Below, in pieces: positions 17,707 to 26,104 of a DNA stretch of 64,000 bases. The first letter of the stretch is position 1; every line of letters begins with the position of its first letter. Position numbers and translations under genes: made by a program. The notes beneath the pieces are model-generated. The model saw only the letters and a list, made by a program, of their open reading frames with translations, ran no database searches and was not told where the DNA came from. The DNA comes from Dolichospermum flos-aquae CCAP 1403/13F (GTDB lineage Bacteria > Cyanobacteriota > Cyanobacteriia > Cyanobacteriales > Nostocaceae), in contig NZ_CP051206.1 in NCBI RefSeq assembly GCF_012516395.1, positions 2,710,501 through 2,774,500 on the forward strand, given 5' to 3'.

Positions 17707-20643
17707 ATGGACGCATTCACTAACAGATTTAACCGAAAATTGATTAATTTACCTAATTTACATCAAATTATTCATTATTCTCCCTTAACTATTAGTCCTG
17801 ATAGTTGTGTGATGGATGCTATTAACTTGATGAATCAACAACAAGATCATAAAGTTACAGTTAATAACCCGATCCATCAAGTAACCGACTATGTTTTAGT
17901 AGTAGAGGGAAAGCAATTACAAGGAATATTTACTATTAAAGATGTATTGAGAGTAATTACCTTAAATACCGACCTATCAGCGGTAAAAATGGCAGACGTG
18001 ATGACTCAGCCGCTAATTACTCTCAAATATTCAGCATCTGAGCATATTTTGACAGTGTTTGCACTTTTACAGCAGCATTCTATTCAGTATTTACCAATAG
18101 TAGATGATCAAGACAACTTAATCGGTATTGTCACTGAAGCAAACTTGCTGCAAGCCTTAAATATAGAAAAAATGATTGGTGTGGTTGAGGCATTGCAGGA
18201 AAATTTGCTAGATTTGAAGACAGAACACATACCAATTAATGAACAACTGGAAGTAATCCGTAAGCAAACTCATAATCATTTACAAGCATGGGCAAAAAAA
18301 CAAGTTGACGAGAATTTACAAATTAATCGAGAACTGCAAGAAACTTTAGAAGAACTGCAAATTGCCGAAGAAGAACTACGTCAACAAAATGAACAACTAA
18401 TCTATTCTCGGCAAATTACTGAAGCAGAACGACAGCGTTATCAAAATTTATTTGAATTTGCACCTAATGGTTATTTAGTAACTGATACTTTAGGAATAAT
18501 TCAGCAAGCTAATCATGGGGCAGCATCCTTACTATCTGTCCGTCAAGATCATCTTGTGGGCAAACCATTAGTAGTTTTTATTGCTGAAGAAGATCGTTCT
18601 CAATTTGTATCCCGGTTAAAAAAATTGCATGAATTACAGGAATGGGAAATGAATTTCCAGTCCCGTAAAGGTTTACTCTTTTCTGCTAGTGTGAGAGTAA
18701 ATTCTATGGTTGATAATGAGGGTAAACGGACTGGTTGTTTATGGTCAATATCTGATATTAGCGACAGGAGAAAATTAGAAGCAGCACTCCGTCAAGATAG
18801 CGATGTCTTGGAAGTTCGGGTAAAAGAACGCACGGCAGAATTAGTGATTGCCAATAAGCGATTGCAAGAAGAAATCATTGAACGGCAACATATTCAAGCG
18901 TCCTTACAAGAAAGTGAAGCCCGACTCACCTTAGCACTAGAAGCAGGTAATATTGGGATCTGGGATTGGCATATCCAAACCAATGAAACTCTCTGGTCTC
19001 CTACCATGGGTTTAATGTATGGTTTACCTCTCAATAGTTCCTGTCCTAGTATTGAAGACTTTCTCAATTTAATCTATCCTGAAGACCGTCAGCATTTTCA
19101 AAACTGTGTCAGTCATTCCCTGGAGAAAAAAGTTGATTTTGTCTGTGAACATCGGATAGTGGATTGTGATGGTATCCTACATTGGTTGAGTTCTAGAGGA
19201 AAAGTTTACTGTAACGAAAATGATCGGCCAATCCGCATGATTGGCACAACTAGAGACATTTCTGAACGTAAACAAACGCAACGGCAAATATATGAACAAG
19301 CTGCCCTATTAGATATTGCGACTGATGCAATTTTTGTCCGAGATTTTCAAGCCCAAATCGTCTTTTGGAATCAGGGGGCAGAGAGGATATATGGTTGGGA
19401 ACGTCAGGAAGTTTTAGGTAAGAATCCCAAGGATATTTTTTACGATTCAACTTCCCATGAACAAGAGATAATCGCCCTAAAAACTGTAGTTACATCGGGA
19501 AGTTGGGAGGGTGAGTTACGCAAACGCACACAATCAAACCAACTAATTATTGTTCAAAGTCGCTGGACATTGATGTTAGATACTGATGGACAACCTAAAT
19601 CTATTCTCACAGTAGATACTGATATTACAAAAAATAAACAACGAGAAGAGCAATCTTTACGCGCTCAAAGAATGGAAAGTATTGGAACTTTAGCTGGAGG
19701 CATTGCCCACGATATCAATAATATCTTAACACCAATTTTAGCATCTGCTCAATTACTCAAAAGTAGTAGATTATCTGAAGAAAAACATAAAGATCGTCGT
19801 CAGCAAATGCTGACAATTATTGAAAATAATGCGAAACATGGTGCAGAACTAGTCAAACAATTGTTATCCTTCGCCAAAGGTGTTGAAGGCAAACAGACGA
19901 TTGTGCAGATTAATGATTTGATCAGCGATATTATCTACTTGGTCAGTCAAACATTTTCCAAATCCATCACATTTTCTAAGCATATTCACCCTAAATTATG
20001 GACAGTGCTTGCGGATAAAACCCAACTGCATCAAGTATTAATAAACTTAGTGGTTAATGCTGCTGATGCTATGCCTGACGGTGGATGTCTCTCTGTTTCT
20101 ACAGAAAATTTGTATCTTGATGAAGAGATGATCCAGATAAATCATCATGCTACAGTTGGGAATTATATTGTGATTACGGTTAGAGATACGGGGACGGGAA
20201 TGTCACCGGAAATATTAGAAAGAATATTTGAGCCATTTTTTACCACTAAGGATTTTGGTAAAGGCACAGGATTAGGACTATCAACAGTATTAGGAATTAT
20301 TAAAAGTCATAAGGGGTTTATTAATGTTGAAAGTCAAATTGGACTTGGTAGCGTATTTCAGATATTTTCACCATCAGTTAACCAAGAAGTTTCCCCTTTA
20401 GAATCCGATCATCAAGAAATATCTCAAGGACAGGGAGAACTAATTTTAGTAGTAGATGATGAAGCCCATATCCGGGAAGTTACAACAACCATTTTAGAAG
20501 CCTACAATTATCAAGTTCTTACCGCTAAAAACGGCGTGGAAGCAATCAATACTTACAACCCACATTCCGCACCCCAAAATGTTACAGAGGGAAATTACGG
20601 AGATGAAAATCAAAGGGAGCATCAAAACAAACAGATAAAGTGA
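17707..20643 (+). CDS. Hybrid sensor histidine kinase, C-terminal receiver cut off by an IS
   Basis: Reading order: a pair of CBS domains (about residues 30-160), a coiled coil (190-240), three PAS domains (about 250-370, 400-530, 535-650), a HisKA dimerisation domain with [14 protein letters not shown], and an ATPase domain with [14 protein letters not shown] and [12 protein letters not shown] receiver starts with [13 protein letters not shown] and continues to AINTYN, then enters IS sequence after residue 950 and stops at 20643. The phosphoacceptor Asp lies beyond the insertion at 22755-23012. Removing the IS and one copy of the 6-bp duplication restores a 1029-residue protein. The kinase core is intact and may still phosphorylate other partners. 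The input is unknown; CBS domains often bind adenine nucleotides. Confidence 0.9.
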   Translation: MDAFTNRFNRKLINLPNLHQIIHYSPLTISPDSCVMDAINLMNQQQDHKVTVNNPIHQVTDYVLVVEGKQLQGIFTIKDVLRVITLNTDLSAVKMADVMTQPLITLKYSASEHILTVFALLQQHSIQYLPIVDDQDNLIGIVTEANLLQALNIEKMIGVVEALQENLLDLKTEHIPINEQLEVIRKQTHNHLQAWAKKQVDENLQINRELQETLEELQIAEEELRQQNEQLIYSRQITEAERQRYQNLFEFAPNGYLVTDTLGIIQQANHGAASLLSVRQDHLVGKPLVVFIAEEDRSQFVSRLKKLHELQEWEMNFQSRKGLLFSASVRVNSMVDNEGKRTGCLWSISDISDRRKLEAALRQDSDVLEVRVKERTAELVIANKRLQEEIIERQHIQASLQESEARLTLALEAGNIGIWDWHIQTNETLWSPTMGLMYGLPLNSSCPSIEDFLNLIYPEDRQHFQNCVSHSLEKKVDFVCEHRIVDCDGILHWLSSRGKVYCNENDRPIRMIGTTRDISERKQTQRQIYEQAALLDIATDAIFVRDFQAQIVFWNQGAERIYGWERQEVLGKNPKDIFYDSTSHEQEIIALKTVVTSGSWEGELRKRTQSNQLIIVQSRWTLMLDTDGQPKSILTVDTDITKNKQREEQSLRAQRMESIGTLAGGIAHDINNILTPILASAQLLKSSRLSEEKHKDRRQQMLTIIENNAKHGAELVKQLLSFAKGVEGKQTIVQINDLISDIIYLVSQTFSKSITFSKHIHPKLWTVLADKTQLHQVLINLVVNAADAMPDGGCLSVSTENLYLDEEMIQINHHATVGNYIVITVRDTGTGMSPEILERIFEPFFTTKDFGKGTGLGLSTVLGIIKSHKGFINVESQIGLGSVFQIFSPSVNQEVSPLESDHQEISQGQGELILVVDDEAHIREVTTTILEAYNYQVLTAKNGVEAINTYNPHSAPQNVTEGNYGDENQREHQNKQIK
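20553..20558. repeat. Left copy of the IS target duplication (TTACAA)
   Basis: TTACAA here and at 22769-22774 flank the IS exactly. Joining the sequence across a single copy restores the kinase reading frame (AC TTA CAA CCA ATA CCG, read as TYNQYR). Confidence 0.9.
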
Positions 20644-22768
20644 AAAAAGGCATTTGAGAAACAGTAAATCACCAAAAATGTCATCAAAATCTATTCTCAA
20701 TAAGAAGCAATAAGAATGCACACCACCTGGAGAGGTCAATGAATAAGCGAAAGGAGATATTCAAGAAATAATTATAAGTTAGACTAATCAATTAAAGTAA
20801 AAAACGAAATTATAGACATAGTAAAATGGAGCTATAAATCAAAGAGATTAGCTCATCTTTACTCATAGAAATTAAATTGATAGAGATGATAATTAGCTGA
20901 CTAATTGATAGTAACGTAAACAATCATCTGGTAAAAGACTCAAGATAAAATCTCTGTCCTTATTCCAATTAGAAATATGTTTCTCCTGACTGAGTGTAAC
21001 CAAATGAATACACTGAAAGCATTGAAAAATCCAGCGTAAAGTAGGACGATTAGTTGCTTTGCCTAATTGATTTTTAATTGTTGATTTAGACTCCAAAAGA
21101 GCATTTCTAATATGACGTTGAGCCAAAGTATAAACCAGTAGACATAAACCCATAATCATTCCCAAAGACTCTATTCTCTCAGGACTTTTGAGGAAAATAC
21201 TGTCGGCAAAAAATAATGGGTCTTTGAGAAAACCAAACCCTCTTTCACATGATTGTTGAGCTTTATATTCCCTGAGCATAGAATCATTGCTTAGTTCCTT
21301 TGAATCTAAAACATTTGTCGCAATAATAAAACGTCCCGCACTCAGCAATTCTGTATTAATTTTACTTTCATCCTGGGAGACTGTAGCTGATATTTGATAG
21401 GATATTTCTCCTGAAGTATCTTTTTTATTAGATTTTACTTGAGTCACCGTACTTTCGTGAATTTGATGATATTTGAATTGTTTTGATAATTTTGATAATG
21501 CCTTGATAGCATCTGCAACACATGCAAATCTCTCTTGTGATAACTTTTTCAAATCTTGCACAGCTTTTGATTCTGCTTTGGTAATTTTTTGTGTGAGCTT
21601 ATGCAGGTCTGATTCTTTTCTTTCTTGACTTTGCACTACTAACCATCTTTGTTCTATCCCTGCATAATTTTGGATTTTTGATGCTAATTTATATCCTGGT
21701 ATTGTACTATCAATAAATTCTGATTCTGCTAATGTTGATATTAATGATTTTGCTGCTTTTATGCTTAATGGTACTCGACATAACCAACGTAATTCTGACA
21801 TCATTTTCAGGTTTGATTCTGTATATAAAGCAGCGTCAGCAACCATGAGACTATTAACTTCTAATTGTTTTTGATATTCTACTGCTATTTTACCAAAACA
21901 TGATGAGTCAGCTTGGTTTCCCGATGCTAGTTTTAAAAATATTGGTATGTCTCCATCTCCTGAACATATCATTTCTATGATAAACTGTTTTAAGTCTGGA
22001 CGATGGTCACGAGAATAACCGTAGGTGATGGTTATTTCTTTTGGTGATTTTACTGCTAATTCTTCTAATTCTTGGTTATTTCCTACTTTTTGACTCTCAA
22101 ATATTACGAATGGTAAGCTAGTGTTATACTGCCCATGCACGTGCATTGATGATGAGTCTAGATGTGATGTTGATAGTGATACTCCAAATTTTTGAGCAGC
22201 TTTTAAGGCTATGATAAAAAAGATTGTATCTAAGCCTTTTATAAACAGTTTATCCATGACTCTCCCCAATTTATCGTCGTTGAGATATTCTGGTTTTACT
22301 CCTGCTCCTATTAAATGCTCACAGGCTATTGTTTCAAAATATTTGGGAAACATATATAACGGTTTGGAGACAAATCCTAACCCGTTTATTATCATGGCTT
22401 TTACCACTTGACCTGCATTTACTTTTTCGTCTTTTTCGACTCCTATTAATTCATTTATTATTTCTACTATTCCGATTGAATCTATGATTCCTGCTACTAT
22501 CCCTAGATGGTCTATGTTCTGAATTTCCATTTCTTGAGGTTTTAATTTCACAACAGTTTCCTCTCATACTTCTGTTGTTATCAATTATTTCTTATTTGGT
22601 TATCAATTCATTTTTTTCTTTTGTTACCAAGTTTCACTTTCTCACACCATTTCGCTTTTAATGCTATTTATTATCATTAAGCATCTTAATTTTTGAATTG
22701 ACTTTAGTTATTATGTACTACTTTAAGGGCTTTTTTGATCTGTGACAGTTTGGGGTGCGGAATGTGGG
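20559..22768. mobile_element. IS1634-like insertion sequence, complete (2210 bp)
   Basis: The left end CCCACATTCCGCACCCCAAA and the right end are inverted repeats, 26 of 28 bases identical (20559-20586 and 22741-22768). A 6-bp TTACAA duplication flanks the element. It carries one long transposase gene on the minus strand. About 330 bases after that gene, up to the left end, hold no recognised gene. The intact ends, clean duplication and uninterrupted transposase point to a recent insertion. Confidence 0.92.
20893..22551 (-). CDS. IS1634-family (IS4-like, DDE) transposase
   Basis: The 552-residue protein starts MKLKPQEMEIQNIDHLGIVA, a typical N-terminus of this family (DUF4277 region), from GTG 22551; ATG 22530 is an alternative start. 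The DDE triad is probably Asp in TSHLDSSSMHVHG, Asp in LMVADAALYTE and Glu in CERGFGFLKDPLFF; the last block is the Y-R-E-like signature of IS4-type enzymes. The frame is complete with no stop or shift. It catalyses cut-and-paste transposition of the element around it. Confidence 0.92.
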   Translation of the reverse strand: MKLKPQEMEIQNIDHLGIVAGIIDSIGIVEIINELIGVEKDEKVNAGQVVKAMIINGLGFVSKPLYMFPKYFETIACEHLIGAGVKPEYLNDDKLGRVMDKLFIKGLDTIFFIIALKAAQKFGVSLSTSHLDSSSMHVHGQYNTSLPFVIFESQKVGNNQELEELAVKSPKEITITYGYSRDHRPDLKQFIIEMICSGDGDIPIFLKLASGNQADSSCFGKIAVEYQKQLEVNSLMVADAALYTESNLKMMSELRWLCRVPLSIKAAKSLISTLAESEFIDSTIPGYKLASKIQNYAGIEQRWLVVQSQERKESDLHKLTQKITKAESKAVQDLKKLSQERFACVADAIKALSKLSKQFKYHQIHESTVTQVKSNKKDTSGEISYQISATVSQDESKINTELLSAGRFIIATNVLDSKELSNDSMLREYKAQQSCERGFGFLKDPLFFADSIFLKSPERIESLGMIMGLCLLVYTLAQRHIRNALLESKSTIKNQLGKATNRPTLRWIFQCFQCIHLVTLSQEKHISNWNKDRDFILSLLPDDCLRYYQLVS

Positions 22769-23012
22769 TTACAACCAATACCGGGATCAAATCAGAGTAG
22801 TATTGATGGATATAATGATGCCAGGAATGAATGGAAATTCCGCCATTTGCAAGTTAAAAGAAATCAACCCCCAGGTGCTAATAATTGCTTGTAGTGGATG
22901 CAATATAGAGAATATGTTAGAGCCAAATAATGAATCTCAAGTTACAGCAATTTTATCAAAACCCTATACTAATGAAGAGTTATTGGCAAAATTAAATTTT
23001 GTCCTCAAGTAA
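22755..23012 (+). pseudogene. Receiver-domain tail of the split hybrid kinase
   Basis: From 22775 this is the displaced end of the hybrid kinase gene: NQYRDQIRVVLMDIMMPGMN with the phosphoacceptor Asp in LMDIMMPG, then LIIACSG and the conserved Lys in LSKPYTNEELL. The first codons in this frame (MRNVGY) come from the IS end. It lacks the first receiver strand and acidic pair, so it cannot fold as a complete receiver even if translated. Confidence 0.9.
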
Positions 23013-23020
23013 GTTGTCAG

Positions 23021-23094
23021 TAGGGGCGAAGCATTTGGAAGATAAATTATCGGTCATTGCCAAAAATAGTTCTCCAAATGCTTCGCCCGTACAG
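23021..23094 (+). repeat. GGGCGAAGCATTTGGA hairpin element, locus 2
   Basis: A complete copy with both arms, 8 bases after the stop codon of the split kinase gene. It is bounded by GTAG and GTAC and flanked by TTGTCA heptamer fragments. Confidence 0.9.
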
Positions 23095-23204
23095 TTGTCA
23101 ATTATTCATTTTTGAATATTTTGAACAGATTTTTGGGGATTACAGCACTTATGCTCATAGAATTGACCGATTGATGAGACTTTTACTTTTTTTTGGCAAA
23201 TTTT

Positions 23205-23408
23205 ATGACACCTCAAGAGTTTTTAGAAAAGTTGGCAACAGCCGCAACAGACCCCGAAAAACTGATAGTTTTTGCAGAATACTTGGATACAACTGCCTTG
23301 GATCATGCCACAGCCCCAAGATGGAGAAGTCTTTCTTATAGTAACGAAATTGAAATGGCGCTTAAAAATGTAGCTTTTCATTTAGAAGCGCTCGCTGAAG
23401 CTGAGTAA
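23205..23408 (+). CDS. Small conserved hypothetical protein
   Basis: The protein is 67 residues from ATG 23205 (MTPQEFLEKLATAATDPEKL...); an in-frame TTG at 23193 would add four residues. It is helical and acidic with an ALDHATAPRWRSLSYSNEIE centre and no membrane segment. I do not recognise a family. It lies between the split kinase gene and the convergent phosphofructokinase gene, with tandem repeats after it. Codon use looks coding, but support is modest. Confidence 0.55.
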   Translation: MTPQEFLEKLATAATDPEKLIVFAEYLDTTALDHATAPRWRSLSYSNEIEMALKNVAFHLEALAEAE

Positions 23409-23430
23409 TACGTAAGGGGGGCAGGAGGCA

Positions 23431-23480
23431 AGGGGAGTAGGGGGAGTAGGGGGAGTAGGGGGAGTAGGGGGAGTAGGGGA
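23431..23480. repeat. GGGGAGTA octamer array
   Basis: About six tandem copies of GGGGAGTA lie downstream of the small hypothetical gene. A related array of GGGGGAGTA follows trmD at 55121. Confidence 0.85.
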
Positions 23481-23494
23481 GATTATTTATCTTT

Positions 23495-23573
23495 CTATTA
23501 CCCATTACCTATTACCTATTACCTATTACCTATTACCCATTACCCATTACCTATTACCTATTGCCTCTTACTT
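23495..23573. repeat. ACCTATT heptamer array
   Basis: About ten tandem units of ACCTATT with some ACCCATT variants run up to the stop codon of the phosphofructokinase gene. Confidence 0.85.
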
Positions 23574-24658
23574 TATTCACCAATATATATTCCTAAAGAC
23601 CTAGCGGTTTGGACTAAATCACCTTGAGGATTAACAAGAGAGGGATTATTATCTATCACATCTTGAATGGGGAAAGTGACAACTTTGCCATTTTGCCAAG
23701 CTAACATTTGATCATATTGATTTTGGGCAATTAAATCAACTGCAACTTTACCAAACATAGTAGCTGTGAGACGGTCTAAAGCTGAGGGGATACCACCACG
23801 CTGAATATGTCCTAATACAGAAACTCTGGTATCAATCAGGTGATTACTACAATTAGCAATTTTTTCGGCAATATATTGACCTTGACCACATTTAGTTCGG
23901 CTTCGCTCACTATCAATAGCAGTAGTACAAATAGAAGGATTATCGGCATCTTCTGCACAAACAGATATACCTTCAGCAACCACAATAATAGCAAATTTTT
24001 TTTGCCAACAATCGCGTAATTCGGTCAGATGATGACATATTCCTTGAATAGTATAGGGGACTTCGGGAATTAAAATCACATCAGAACCGCCGGCAATTCC
24101 TGAGTGTAAAGCTAAATGTCCGGCGCTGCGTCCCATAACTTCGATAATCATCACTCGGTCATGACTAGCAGCAGTAAAGATCAGACGATTAATAGCATCA
24201 ACAATTGTATTAATTGCCGTATCAAAGCCGATTGAACGTTCTGTAAAAGCGACATCATGATCAATAGTTTTGGGGATAGCAATTAAATTCCAATTACCTA
24301 AAACGGCTAATTGATGAATAATATTTAAACTACCATCTCCACCCACAATAATTAAAGCATTTAAAGCGATCGCTTCATAACCTGCTAATATTTCATCAGC
24401 ATGGGCTAAAGTATCTCCTTTATTAATACTACCTAAAATTGTTCCCCCCATATTTAGTAAAGGGTCAATCCCGCGCAAATCCCAACCATGTATACTTAAC
24501 GGCACAGTTTTCCGTTCTAGCAACCCTTGGGTAGCGTAAGGAATCCCCACTACTTCCCAATCAAAAGTCCGTGTGGCATGACTCACAACAGCGCGAATCA
24601 CACAATTTAGACCCGGACAATCACCACCACTGGTAAGAATACCAATACGTTTTTTCAT
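23573..24658 (-). CDS. pfkA: 6-phosphofructokinase
   Basis: This 361-residue enzyme phosphorylates fructose-6-phosphate. It starts MKKRIGILTSGGDCPGLNCV and carries VGGDGSLNI, where Gly (not Asp) after GGD indicates ATP rather than pyrophosphate as donor. It also has the catalytic loop PKTIDHDV, MGRSAGHLAL and the sugar-phosphate motif GHIQRGG. A segment SICTTAIDSERSRTKCGQGQ near residue 250 may include a dispersed repeat (GTTCGGCTTCGCTCACT on the other strand). It is first in a minus-strand set, with hairpin elements in its leader and the dihydroorotate dehydrogenase-like gene upstream. Its nearness to the PFOR gene suggests a glycolytic role. Confidence 0.93.
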   Translation of the reverse strand: MKKRIGILTSGGDCPGLNCVIRAVVSHATRTFDWEVVGIPYATQGLLERKTVPLSIHGWDLRGIDPLLNMGGTILGSINKGDTLAHADEILAGYEAIALNALIIVGGDGSLNIIHQLAVLGNWNLIAIPKTIDHDVAFTERSIGFDTAINTIVDAINRLIFTAASHDRVMIIEVMGRSAGHLALHSGIAGGSDVILIPEVPYTIQGICHHLTELRDCWQKKFAIIVVAEGISVCAEDADNPSICTTAIDSERSRTKCGQGQYIAEKIANCSNHLIDTRVSVLGHIQRGGIPSALDRLTATMFGKVAVDLIAQNQYDQMLAWQNGKVVTFPIQDVIDNNPSLVNPQGDLVQTARSLGIYIGE

Positions 24659-24681
24659 TGTTTGTCAGTTGTTAGTTGTCA

Positions 24682-24930
24682 GTAGGGGCGAAGCATTTGC
24701 AAGATAAATTATCGGTCATTGCCAAAAATAGTTCTCCAAATGCTTCGCCCGTACAGTTGTTAGTTGTCAGTAGGGGCGAAGCATTTGGAAGATAAATTAT
24801 CGGTCATTGCCAAAAATAGTTCTCCAAATGCTTCGCCCGTACAGTTGTCAGTTGTTAGTAGGGGCGAAGCATTTGGAAGATAAATTATCGGTCATTGCCA
24901 AAAATAGTTCTCCAAATGCTTCGCCCGTAC
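24682..24930 (+). repeat. Three tandem GGGCGAAGCATTTGGA hairpin elements, locus 3
   Basis: Complete copies lie at about 24682-24754, 24769-24843 and 24857-24930, all in the same orientation and separated by TTGTTAGTTGTCAGT-type heptamers. The first has one arm substitution (TTTGCA for TTTGGA). They fill the gap between the phosphofructokinase and dihydroorotate dehydrogenase-like genes. Confidence 0.9.
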
Positions 24931-24960
24931 AGTTGTCAGTTATTACCTATTACCTATTAC

Positions 24961-25980
24961 CTAACTTTTTGTATAAACTCTACCCGAATCTGGATTATAG
25001 GTTTGCAAAGCCTTCATATACTGAGCGCGTTCAAAGGTGCTAGGATTAGGACAATTTAACTGGCTCATACTACCTTGCATTTGCTTGACAGATTCATATT
25101 CATGTATTTTCATCCACTCCCGTAGGTCTTTTTCTAAACAGTGAATATGGTTAATACCTTCTCGTAATAATACAGAACACAACATAGTTATATTTGCTCC
25201 CACCATCAACATTTTGATCACATCATGGGCATTGTGAATACCGCTAGTTGCAGCTAAACTCCCCTGAATATGACCATAGAGAATGGCTATCCAGCGCAGA
25301 GGTAAACGCATGGCTTGGGGGGTACTTAAAAGGACATGAGGTTCGACTTCTAAATTTTCTAAATTAATATCTGGTTGATAAAACCGATTAAATAATACTA
25401 ATCCATCAGCCCCGGCATGATCTAAACGTTTGGCGATATTTGCAGTATTAGTAAAGTAAGGACTGAGTTTTACGGCTACAGGAATAGTAACGGCGGCTTT
25501 AACAGATGTGAGAATATCAAGATAATTTTGCTCGATATTGTTACTACTTAAATCTGGGTTAGTGGGAACATAGTAAATATTTAATTCTAGTGCTGATGCT
25601 CCTGCTTCTTGGATGAGTTTACCATATTTAGTCCAACCACCGACGGAACAACCATTCAAACTAGCAATAATGGGAATATCCACCTTTTCTTTAGCTTTGC
25701 GAATATGGTCTAAATATTCTTCTGGTCCGACTCGGAAATTAGCAATATTTGGGAAATAGGTTAAGGCTTCTGCAAAACTTTCTGTACCATGGCTTAAATG
25801 ATGATAAAGTGCGGATTTTTCTAAGTTTAATTGTTCTTCAAATAGCGAGTGCATAACAACAGCACCTGCACCTGCATCTTCCATTAATTTAATATTATCA
25901 ATGTCTTCCGAAAGTGGAGACGCGGAGGGAACTAGGGGGGATTTTAATTCTAAACCTAAATATGTGGTAGTTAAGTTCAT
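24961..25980 (-). CDS. Dihydroorotate dehydrogenase-like FMN protein
   Basis: The 339-residue TIM-barrel protein begins MNLTTTYLGLELKSPLVPSA and has ASLNGCSVGGWTKYGKLIQ, VKLSPYFTN and SGIHNAHDVIKMLMVGAN, which bind FMN and phosphate as in PyrD and dihydropyrimidine dehydrogenase. It is a PyrD-like paralogue found next to nifJ in many cyanobacteria rather than the pyrimidine enzyme proper; its substrate is unknown. In PyrD1A-type enzymes the active base is Cys; CSVGG is the likely equivalent here. It follows nifJ by 124 bp on the same strand with a hairpin element between, so they are probably co-transcribed. Confidence 0.88.
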   Translation of the reverse strand: MNLTTTYLGLELKSPLVPSASPLSEDIDNIKLMEDAGAGAVVMHSLFEEQLNLEKSALYHHLSHGTESFAEALTYFPNIANFRVGPEEYLDHIRKAKEKVDIPIIASLNGCSVGGWTKYGKLIQEAGASALELNIYYVPTNPDLSSNNIEQNYLDILTSVKAAVTIPVAVKLSPYFTNTANIAKRLDHAGADGLVLFNRFYQPDINLENLEVEPHVLLSTPQAMRLPLRWIAILYGHIQGSLAATSGIHNAHDVIKMLMVGANITMLCSVLLREGINHIHCLEKDLREWMKIHEYESVKQMQGSMSQLNCPNPSTFERAQYMKALQTYNPDSGRVYTKS

Positions 25981-26014
25981 AAATTTGGTGATTAAAAACT
26001 AACAACTGACAACT

Positions 26015-26088
26015 GTACGGGCGAAGCATTTGGAGAACTATTTTTGGCAATGACCGATAATTTATCTTCCAAATGCTTCGCCCCTACT
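26015..26088 (-). repeat. GGGCGAAGCATTTGGA hairpin element, locus 4
   Basis: A complete copy in reverse orientation between the dihydroorotate dehydrogenase-like gene and nifJ, flanked by CAACTGACAACTG on one side and CTAACAACTGAC on the other. Confidence 0.9.
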
Positions 26089-26104
26089 AACAACTGACTC
26101 AAAG

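Noticed and set aside
20559-20892. A second gene inside the IS, left of the transposase
   Set aside because: Only short frames without similarity were seen; one (20494-20739, minus) crosses the IS end into the kinase gene, which argues against a real passenger gene.
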